DNA from: Pelethousia sp034933245
GTDB taxonomy: Bacteria > Bacillota > Clostridia > Christensenellales > CAG-138
NCBI GenBank assembly: GCA_034933245.1
Contig: JAYFNX010000032.1
Span: 1 to 49,956, forward strand
Reading direction: 5' to 3'
DNA: 49,956 nucleotides
Positions 43,499 through 49,956 of the stretch are shown one piece after another. The notes beneath the pieces are model-generated. The model saw nothing but the letters and a program-made list of their open reading frames with translations, was not told the DNA's origin and searched no databases. Position 1 is the stretch's first letter. Each line of letters begins with the position of its first letter. Position numbers and translations under genes: made by a program.

Positions 43499-43512
43499 TG
43501 GGAGGGGAAAGA

Positions 43513-44280
43513 ATGAAGGATGAAATTTTGAAAACGATTGTAAGAAAACGAAATTCCGTTGCGTTTGAAGTCTATGGGAAGTATGCTTTGTTTTCAGACC
43601 TGATCACCCGCGTCGGCGGCGAGAAGTTCTCTTATCAGGTGCCAACATACCAAGCGTTGAAAGGTATTTTAGAATCAGTATATTGGAAACCGACTTTTGT
43701 GTGGGTTGTTGACGCCGTCCGCATCATGCGTAAAATCCAAACCGAGGGGAAGGGGATTCGCCCCATAAAAATGAGCGGCGGTAACGACTTAGCTTATTAT
43801 ACTTATTTAAAAGATGTTCGATACCAGGTTCTTGCCCATTTTGCGTGGAACGAAAACCGCCCCGGCTTACAAAATGACCGCAATGAAAACAAACATCACA
43901 ATATAGCGAAGCGGAGCATTGAGAAAGGCGGCAGGCGGGATATCTTTCTGGGAACAAGGGAATGTCAGGGCTACGTTGAAGCCTGCGAGTTTGGAAGCGG
44001 AGATGGATTTTATGATGATTATGGAGCGCTGAATTTCGGCTTTATGCTCCACGGAATCGATTACCCTGATGAGAACCCAACGAAGAAGGAGGACGGAACG
44101 CCCTCGCAAAACTTGGATGTGCGCTATTATAATTGCGCCATGAAAGACGGAATTATTATTTTTCCCCCGCCGAATGACGCTTCAGTCAAACGCAGAACGG
44201 TGTTCGAAGACCAGCCCATCAAAGAATTCGTCGCAGTTCGGAATTTGCTTCCTGTTGACGCTGAAGGCGGTGATACATAA
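43513..44280 (+). CDS. cas5: Type I-C Cascade subunit and crRNA nuclease Cas5c
   Basis: A 255-residue protein. In type I-C, Cas5 replaces Cas6: it cuts the repeat RNA hairpin and stays on the crRNA 5' handle. The beginning NSVAFEVYGKYALFSDLITR with VGGEKFSYQVPTYQALKGIL, and the later NENKHHNIAKRSIEKGGRRD and FLGTRECQGYVEACEFGSG, match the Cas5d/DevS group. GGGAGGGGAAAG stands ahead of ATG 43513; a GTG at 43498 is less likely. The cas8c gene begins at its stop codon (TAATG). Confidence 0.95.
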   Translation: MKDEILKTIVRKRNSVAFEVYGKYALFSDLITRVGGEKFSYQVPTYQALKGILESVYWKPTFVWVVDAVRIMRKIQTEGKGIRPIKMSGGNDLAYYTYLKDVRYQVLAHFAWNENRPGLQNDRNENKHHNIAKRSIEKGGRRDIFLGTRECQGYVEACEFGSGDGFYDDYGALNFGFMLHGIDYPDENPTKKEDGTPSQNLDVRYYNCAMKDGIIIFPPPNDASVKRRTVFEDQPIKEFVAVRNLLPVDAEGGDT

Positions 44281-46232
44281 TGGGTTTGTTTCAAAATCTG
44301 CTGGAAACCTATGAAAGATGCGCCGCGGCGGTCGGTATTGTACAGGTCGATGCAGATGGCAATGCAAACGAGAAGAAGACACTGTTGCCCATTTGCCATA
44401 TGACCTTTAAATCTAAAATTCATATAACAATCGATAGCGGTGGAAATTTTGTTAGCGCAAGCCGTGACAGCAAAGAGAAAACGATTATTATTCCCTGCAC
44501 CGAAAAATCAGCAGGACGGGCTTCCGGAATAGCCGCGCATCCGCTTTGCGATCAGCTTGACTATGTCGGCGGTATCCATGATGAAAAGACAAAGGCGTAT
44601 CTTGCTGAACTGGATGCATGGAAGGATGGGATTGCCGAGCTTAATGCGATTTATACCTATGTGTCCGGCAGAACCATAATCGATGATTTATCCAACAGCA
44701 GCATTTTTAAAGACAACGAATATCAAGAAAAAAATGACGGAAATGCAAGAGGGGAGATTGACACCGAAAAGATCCGAAAAATAGGCGTCCGTTTTACGGT
44801 TGAAACCGGGGATACCGTAGTCAATGTTTGGGAAAGCAAGGATTTGCGCAATACCTGGATAAACCATATAAGCAGCAGCGCAACTTGTGACGATAATACT
44901 TTTGACTATTTAAGCGGGGAAATTGTTGGGAGCGTCGCAGCGCAGCATCCCAAGAATATCAATTCCTACACAGGAAACGCGAAGCTCCTTTCCTGTAACG
45001 ATGCAAGCGGTTTTACATTCCGCGGGCGGTTTGCGAAACAGGATGATGCTGTAATCGTGGATTCCATTCAATCCCAAAAGATGCATCAAATGCTGCGCTG
45101 GCTTATTGCAAATTATGGTTATGCCGTTGATTCTCAGGTGATCGTAACCTGGGCTGTGGATAGCGATCCGGAAGTTAAAGTAAAGCCGCAGGACAATTCA
45201 TTGGATGTATTCGGGGAAATGCAAGCTATCAAAACGGATGCCGATATTTTAGCAGAGGCAAGCGCGGGGGTCTATGCCGATTACGCGGATAAACTGAACA
45301 AGCTTCTGCAAGGATATGGGGACGCAAAGCGTATAAAGCAGCATTTTTGCAAAATCTGTATCGCTGTTTTTGACGCGGCGACCACCGGTAGAATGGGGCT
45401 GGTTTTTTATCAGGAGCTTCCGGAAAACACATACCTTGAAAGCATCGTGGGCTGGCATAAAGATACGTCTTATTTCCAAACAGCATGGAAGAATGGCAAG
45501 GATGAAAGCGGCAAGGACAAGCGGATCCCCGTTCCTTACATAGGCGCGCCATCTTATGATGAAATACTGTTTGCGGTCTACGGGATATCCCATGGCGATA
45601 AAGCTTATGATGTGCTTAAAAAGAAGACCCGTAAGCAGCTTTTGGAGTGTATGTTCGGCAATTTCGCCTTCCCTAGAAGCATGGTGGATATGGCGGCAAA
45701 CCGTGCGTCCCGGCCGATGACATTTTCGGATGCAAACGGTAAGTTCAGAGAAAACGATTGGAAACGGTCCATAAACATAACCTGTGCTCTGGCACGAAAA
45801 TTTTACAAGCAGCAAGGGAGGGAACTCGAATTGGCATTAAATACGGAAAGAACGGATAGGGATTATCTGTTCGGCAGGCTGCTGGCGGTTGCGGACAGGC
45901 TCGAACGCACGGCTCTTTATAAAGCGGGTAAGCAGGAAACAAGAGCGACGAACGCCGTTAAGCTGATGAGCGCATTTCAGGTAAAGCCTAACGCTACCTG
46001 GGGGCAGATCTTCAGCCAACTGATACCCTATAAAAACCAGATGAACGGAGCGGGCTATTATCAAGCCCTGATCGACGAAATCATGGATTTATTCCAAGAT
46101 GGAGATTTTGAGGATAACGCCCCGCTGTCCCCGTTATATCTCCTTGGTTATTCAGCGCAAAACAGAGTGTTGTCCCAAAAGAACAAAAATGAAAAATCGG
46201 AGGAAGCAGACGATGGCGGTATTGGAGAATAA
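44280..46232 (+). CDS. cas8c: Type I-C Cascade large subunit Cas8c
   Basis: A 650-residue subunit that recognises the PAM and recruits Cas3. MGLFQNLLETYERCAAAVGI is the typical opening of Csd1 proteins; KAYLAELDAWKDGIAELNAI, YTGNAKLLSCNDASGFTFRG, MLRWLIANYGYAVDSQVIVT and CALARKFYKQQGRELELALN are further family blocks. In several I-C systems a separate small subunit (Cas11c) is translated from inside this gene; an internal start in the last 120-150 codons is expected but I cannot single one out. It overlaps cas7 by 20 bases. Confidence 0.95.
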   Translation: MGLFQNLLETYERCAAAVGIVQVDADGNANEKKTLLPICHMTFKSKIHITIDSGGNFVSASRDSKEKTIIIPCTEKSAGRASGIAAHPLCDQLDYVGGIHDEKTKAYLAELDAWKDGIAELNAIYTYVSGRTIIDDLSNSSIFKDNEYQEKNDGNARGEIDTEKIRKIGVRFTVETGDTVVNVWESKDLRNTWINHISSSATCDDNTFDYLSGEIVGSVAAQHPKNINSYTGNAKLLSCNDASGFTFRGRFAKQDDAVIVDSIQSQKMHQMLRWLIANYGYAVDSQVIVTWAVDSDPEVKVKPQDNSLDVFGEMQAIKTDADILAEASAGVYADYADKLNKLLQGYGDAKRIKQHFCKICIAVFDAATTGRMGLVFYQELPENTYLESIVGWHKDTSYFQTAWKNGKDESGKDKRIPVPYIGAPSYDEILFAVYGISHGDKAYDVLKKKTRKQLLECMFGNFAFPRSMVDMAANRASRPMTFSDANGKFRENDWKRSINITCALARKFYKQQGRELELALNTERTDRDYLFGRLLAVADRLERTALYKAGKQETRATNAVKLMSAFQVKPNATWGQIFSQLIPYKNQMNGAGYYQALIDEIMDLFQDGDFEDNAPLSPLYLLGYSAQNRVLSQKNKNEKSEEADDGGIGE

Positions 46233-47046
46233 AATTGATTTCGCACTTATCTTTACGGTGAAAAATGCAAACCCCAACGGGGATCCCCTTGGCGGAAACA
46301 GGCCGCGCACCACCAGCGAAGGGCTGGGTGAGGTTTCAGACGTCTGCTTGAAACGCAAAATCCGCAACCGGTTACAAGAGATGGGCAGCGAGATCTTCGT
46401 TCAATCCAACGAGAATAACAACGATGGACAAAAGTCGCTCTCCGATCGATTTAATACGTTTCTTGCAACGCTGAGCAAGGATGAACAGAAGGCAAAGGAT
46501 CTTGTTGCGCAAAAAGTCTGTGAAAAATGGATGGACGTTCGCTCCTTTGGCCAGGTTTTCGCTTTCAAGAGGGGGGAGAATACCTCGGAGGTTTCAATCG
46601 GCGTTCGCGGCCCTGTTACGATACAGTCCGCGTTTAGCGTTGCGCCCATTATTATTGAATCCATGCAAATCACCAAATCCGTAAACGGCGATACCACGTC
46701 CGATGGCAAAAAATCCTCCGATACAATGGGTATGAAACACCGCGTCAGCAGCGCCGCCTACGTTACCTACGGTAGCATCAGTCCGCAGCTCGCGGAAAAA
46801 ACCGGCTTTTCAGATGCTGATGCCGATGCGATCAAGAAAGCGCTTATCTCCTTGTTTGAGGGGGATGAATCCTCCGCCCGGCCCAGCGGGTCCATGCAGG
46901 TGCGCAAGGTAGTCTGGTTTGCGCACAACAGTAAATCTGGACAGTATTCCTCTGCAAAAGTGCATAACTGCGTAAAAGTAGAGGAAGATGGCCGTGTAAC
47001 GATTGCCCCCCTTGCAGGATTACAGCCTGAAATTTTAGAGGGATGA
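46213..47046 (+). CDS. cas7: Type I-C Cascade backbone subunit Cas7c
   Basis: A 277-residue RAMP protein that coats the spacer part of crRNA in several copies. The N-terminal IDFALIFTVKNANPNGDPLG with NRPRTTSEGLGEVSDVCLKR is diagnostic of Csd2/Cas7c; VSIGVRGPVTIQSAFSVAPI and MGMKHRVSSAAYVTYGSI also fit. ATG 46213, preceded by GAGGAAGCAG, lies within cas8c. The cas4 gene overlaps its end by 4 bases (ATGA). Confidence 0.96.
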   Translation: MAVLENKIDFALIFTVKNANPNGDPLGGNRPRTTSEGLGEVSDVCLKRKIRNRLQEMGSEIFVQSNENNNDGQKSLSDRFNTFLATLSKDEQKAKDLVAQKVCEKWMDVRSFGQVFAFKRGENTSEVSIGVRGPVTIQSAFSVAPIIIESMQITKSVNGDTTSDGKKSSDTMGMKHRVSSAAYVTYGSISPQLAEKTGFSDADADAIKKALISLFEGDESSARPSGSMQVRKVVWFAHNSKSGQYSSAKVHNCVKVEEDGRVTIAPLAGLQPEILEG

Positions 47047-47702
47047 GGTACGAAGAAGAAGACTATTTGCAGTTATCAGGCATTCAGCATTATGCATTCT
47101 GCGCGCGGCAGTGGGCGCTCATCCATATAGAAGCGCAATGGAATGAGAACTACCTGACCACCGGAGGCAGAATACTCCACAACAAAGCGCACAACGGGGA
47201 GGGGGCCGAAAAACGAGGCGGCTTGATCATTTTCCGCGGGTTAAAGGTGCGCTCGGCCGAGCTTGGCATATCGGGCGAATGCGATGTGGTGGAATTTCAT
47301 GAATCAGGGGCCGGCATACCTTTGAACGGGTATGCCGGCTTGTGGTTGCCCTATCCGGTGGAATACAAACGGGGCAAGACCAAGATGGAGGATTGCGACA
47401 GGCTGCAGCTTTGCGCCCAGGCGGCTTGTCTGGAAGAGATGCTGTGTGTAAAAATCGAAAGCGGGGCATTGTTTTATGGCGAACCGCGAAGGAGAGAAGC
47501 CGTTGATTTCACGCCGGAGCTTCGAGCAAAGCTAAAAGACACAGTCATGGCGATGCACCAACTGTTCAACCGAAAACATACGCCCAAAGCGACCCCGGGG
47601 AAACACTGTCAAAGCTGCAGTATCCATGATCTATGCTTGTCCGGCCTTGGAAAAACGAACGAAACTTCCGTAGCAAAATATATGGAGATGCATTTGGAAT
47701 GA
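47043..47702 (+). CDS. cas4: CRISPR adaptation exonuclease Cas4
   Basis: A 219-residue iron-sulfur nuclease that trims prespacers and checks the PAM. LQLSGIQHYAFCARQWALIH carries the first cluster cysteine; the RecB-like nuclease core has ELGISGECDVVEFHE and PVEYKRGKTKMEDCDRLQLC with the catalytic Asp/Glu/Lys; the last three cysteines are in GKHCQSCSIHDLCLSG. Cas4 appears complete. It overlaps cas7 and cas1 by 4 bases each. Confidence 0.95.
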   Translation: MRYEEEDYLQLSGIQHYAFCARQWALIHIEAQWNENYLTTGGRILHNKAHNGEGAEKRGGLIIFRGLKVRSAELGISGECDVVEFHESGAGIPLNGYAGLWLPYPVEYKRGKTKMEDCDRLQLCAQAACLEEMLCVKIESGALFYGEPRRREAVDFTPELRAKLKDTVMAMHQLFNRKHTPKATPGKHCQSCSIHDLCLSGLGKTNETSVAKYMEMHLE

Positions 47703-48727
47703 GGAAGCTGTTAAATGTTTTGTTTGTAACGCAGCCTGACACGATCGTAAATCTCGAAACGGACAATGTTTGCGTAAAAAAAGATGCTGAAGTGCTGCTC
47801 CGCGTTCCTTTGCTGAATCTGGAACAAATCGTTTTGTTTAACTACTATGGCGCCACTCCGCAGCTATTGGGTGCATGCGCAAAACGGAAAATTTCCGTAA
47901 GCTTTCTAAGTGAGAACGGCCGGTATCACGGCACGTTTCACGGTGAATCAAGCGGCAACGTGCTGCTGCGGCGGGAGCAGTAACGCATTGCCGATGATCA
48001 CCGGGCACTGGACTATGCAAAGGCCTTCGAATTTGGGAAGCTTCATAATCAAAAATGGGTAATTGAGCGGGGTATCAGGGAATATGCGCTACGGCTCGAT
48101 ACCGCCTTGATGAAAAAGCAATGCGGATTTATAAGGGAACAGTTAAAGCGGATCTTAACCATCGATAACAGGGAGAACCTTAGAGCCGCCGAGGGGAATG
48201 CCGCCCATCATTACTTTTCCGCCTTCGATGAACTGATCCTGCAAAACAAAGAGTTGTTCGCATTTACAAATCGAAATCGCCGCCCTCCAACCGACCCGGT
48301 GAATGCGATGCTGTCCTTTGCGTATACCCTGCTTGCCGGCGAATGTCGCCATGCGCTTGAAGTTGTGGGCTTGGACAGCTATGTGGGGTTTTTGCATGCG
48401 GACAGGCCGGGCAGGGCTTCCCTTGCCCTTGATTTAATGGAAGAGCTCCGCCCACATTTTGCGGATAGGTTTGTGCTTTCCTTGATAAACCGTCGGGAGG
48501 TGGCGGAAACGGATTTTGAATTTCAGAGCTCGGGCGCGGTATATTTATCCGACCAGGCACGTAAAAAGTTTCTTTCGTCCTGGCAAAGCCGAAAGAAACA
48601 GGAGGTAATGCATCCGTTTTTAAAGGAGAAAGCCGAGTGGGGATTGGTGCCCTACTGCCAGGCACTGTTGCTAGCGCGAACGATACGCGGTGATCTGGAA
48701 AGCTATCCGCCGTTTTTATGGAAGTAA
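47699..48727 (+). pseudogene. cas1: CRISPR integrase Cas1, interrupted by an in-frame TAA
   Basis: The frame encodes a full-length I-C Cas1 (343 codons with the final stop) except for a TAA at 47981-47983, codon 95. Sequence before it (MRKLLNVLFVTQPDTIVNLE ... ESSGNVLLRREQ) and after it (RIADDHRALDYAKAFEFGKL ...) joins without a shift; relatives have Tyr at this place, so one base change explains it. Catalytic residues, Glu in RAAEGNAAHHYFSAFDELIL, His in VGFLHADRPGRASLALDLME and the following Asp, are all after the stop. A restart at ATG 48107 would give only the C-terminal two thirds and has no clear ribosome-binding site. Either adaptation is lost, or this is a sequence error. Confidence 0.9.
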
Positions 48728-48780
48728 GGTAAACGATATGCTTACGCACACAGGCGTTCTATAGAAAAGAGGCAAGGGAT

Positions 48781-49071
48781 ATGCTTGTTCTGATAACCTA
48801 TGATGTCTCAACTGAAACCGCGTCCGGAAGAAAACGGTTGCGGCAAGTGGCAAAAAAGTGCATGGCATACGGGCAGCGCGTTCAAAATTCTGTCTTTGAA
48901 TGCAATATTGATTGGAGCCAATATCTTCAATTACAAAATGAACTTAAAGCAATAATAAATATAGAAGAGGATAGCTTGCGATGTTATAATCTTGGGAATA
49001 AATACTTGGAAAAAGTGATCCATTTTGGTGTTAAACCAAGCATAGATTTTGAAGGAGATTTAATCGTATAG
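48781..49071 (+). CDS. cas2: CRISPR adaptation protein Cas2
   Basis: A 96-residue ferredoxin-fold protein that bridges Cas1 dimers in the integrase. MLVLITYDVSTETASGRKRL with RQVAKKCMAYGQRVQNSVFE and CNIDWSQYLQLQNELKAII is the standard type I-C Cas2. It begins 53 bases after cas1, the only real gap in the operon, and ends 159 bases before the first repeat. The coding sequence looks intact and A/T-rich. Confidence 0.95.
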   Translation: MLVLITYDVSTETASGRKRLRQVAKKCMAYGQRVQNSVFECNIDWSQYLQLQNELKAIINIEEDSLRCYNLGNKYLEKVIHFGVKPSIDFEGDLIV

Positions 49072-49230
49072 AATCTAAGCGCTGTGCGAACCGTAAGCAA
49101 ACATAAAATCACGAAAGAGATCGCACCAGAAAATCTGCAGTTTTCGATACAAACCTGACATTATCGGGTAACCGTAATCTGTCAAGCACAAGATATGCTT
49201 TGCAAGCTGTTTTTTTGAGCAAATCTTGCG
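49072..49230 (+). promoter_or_regulatory. CRISPR leader
   Basis: The 159 bases between cas2 and the first repeat contain no gene and are A/T-rich, with a T-run (TTTTTTT) 20 bases before repeat 1. By position and orientation this is the leader with the array promoter and the integration anchor. Confidence 0.75.
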
Positions 49231-49956
49231 GTCACCCCCTGCACGGGGGTGTGGATTGAAATTAAAAACAGCCCAAACCCCTGTGGTATCATGTGGGTCA
49301 CCCCCTGCACGGGGGTGTGGATTGAAATGTCGATAACCTGGCTTCATTTACTGCCGCGACCGTCACCCCCTGCACGGGGGTGTGGATTGAAATTGGCATT
49401 ACCTACCTGTGGCAGGCGCTAACTGCCGTCACCCCCTGCACGGGGGTGTGGATTGAAATCTGCTCCGTCCATGCAGACCAGAGCATAGACGCGTCACCCC
49501 CTGCACGGGGGTGTGGATTGAAATGCCCTCAACCATGTTCGTCATGCTGAAAGCATCAGTCACCCCCTGCACGGGGGTGTGGATTGAAATTATAACATCC
49601 GCACCAGCATTGAGCATTTCATCGTCACCCCCTGCACGGGGGTGTGGATTGAAATCGGTAACGCAGTCCTAGCGTTGCTCGCAATAATTGTCACCCCCTG
49701 CACGGGGGTGTGGATTGAAATGGGCACTAATTAACAATCTCACCCGCGTTGATGAGGTCACCCCCTGCACGGGGGTGTGGATTGAAATTTACTTGTTATA
49801 TATCCCGCACCCCTTAATGCCGTCACCCCCTGCACGGGGGTGTGGATTGAAATAGTTTGTGTAAGCACAATTTCGCCCCCCCATTCAAGTCACCCCCTGC
49901 ACGGGGGTGTGGATTGAAATATGGGTGCGTAATCGGGAAAATGATACGCAATGGTC
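49231..49956 (+). CRISPR. Type I-C CRISPR array (continues past the window)
   Basis: Eleven 32-base repeats, identical in every copy I compared, begin at 49231, 49297, 49362, 49428, 49493, 49559, 49624, 49690, 49757, 49822 and 49889. The repeat opens GTCACCCCCTGCACGGGGGT and ends GTGGATTGAAAT; CACCCCC/GGGGGTG forms the hairpin cut by Cas5c, leaving a handle ending ATTGAAAT. The ten complete spacers are 34, 33, 34, 33, 34, 33, 34, 35, 33 and 35 bases, all different. The eleventh begins at 49921 and runs to the window edge. Lack of a degenerate last repeat confirms that the array goes on. Confidence 0.98.

Noticed and set aside
47981..47983. Programmed recoding at the cas1 stop codon
   Set aside because: TAA is not used for selenocysteine (TGA) or pyrrolysine (TAG), and no structured element was seen after it. 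A point mutation or sequence error is simpler.
49075..49617. Minus-strand frames within the CRISPR array, with repeated IHTPVQGV or FNPHPRAGGD peptides
   Set aside because: The repeating peptides are translations of the CRISPR repeats and not genes.

Overview
The window reads as a chromosomal segment of a GC-rich, low-oxygen Firmicute, most likely a member of the Clostridia. The signs are AGGAGG-type ribosome-binding sites, sigma-A promoters of the TTGACA/TATAAT type, a ProS of the archaeal/eukaryotic-like type common in Clostridia, MutS2, ZapA, a BofC-like protein, a 2-hydroxyacyl-CoA dehydratase/double-cubane family protein beside DUF3343, and a type I-C CRISPR-Cas system. The species cannot be named from the sequence alone.

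Layout. (1) 1-1285 (+): the 3' part of a double-cubane/2-hydroxyacyl-CoA dehydratase family gene and a DUF3343 gene. (2) 7501-1483 (-): a six-gene operon with a single-domain sugar-type ABC ATPase, an RbsC-like permease, a PfkB-family kinase, a lipoprotein binding protein and two ADP-ribosylglycohydrolase homologues, of which the last has lost its metal ligands. A promoter with a palindromic operator candidate lies in front of it. (3) 7817-10819: a LysR regulator divergent from a cytidylate-kinase-like gene and a MATE exporter. (4) 10950-11359 (-): tRNA-Val(CAC) with terminator, and a small DUF5665-like membrane protein. (5) 11515-31147 (+): housekeeping genes, namely pyrimidine-nucleoside phosphorylase, a membrane protein, polA, coaE, a lytic transglycosylase, a peptide-type binding lipoprotein, lspA, an RluD-family synthase, zapA, a U32 peptidase-family protein, mutS2, DUF523, a two-component system, an HtrA-like protease and a BofC-like protein. 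(6) 31421-38750 (+): ruvC-ruvA-ruvB, a coiled-coil protein, proS, a transglutaminase-like lipoprotein and an iron-ADH-fold protein that lacks every metal ligand. (7) 38787-38869: tRNA-Leu(TAA).

Beyond tRNA-Leu the character changes. The DNA becomes visibly more A/T-rich and holds accessory genes: a lone HNH nuclease, broken IS256-family transposase pieces in opposite orientations, and a complete-looking type I-C locus in the order cas3-cas5c-cas8c-cas7c-cas4-cas1-cas2. The array has 11 identical 32-bp repeats in view and runs off the window. The cas1 gene carries an in-frame TAA at codon 95, so interference genes look intact while spacer acquisition may be disabled.

The items I rate highest are the transporter/kinase/paired ADP-ribosylglycohydrolase operon, the nonsense codon in cas1, and the metal-less iron-ADH homologue. 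All functional calls come from reading motifs by eye; no database search was run.
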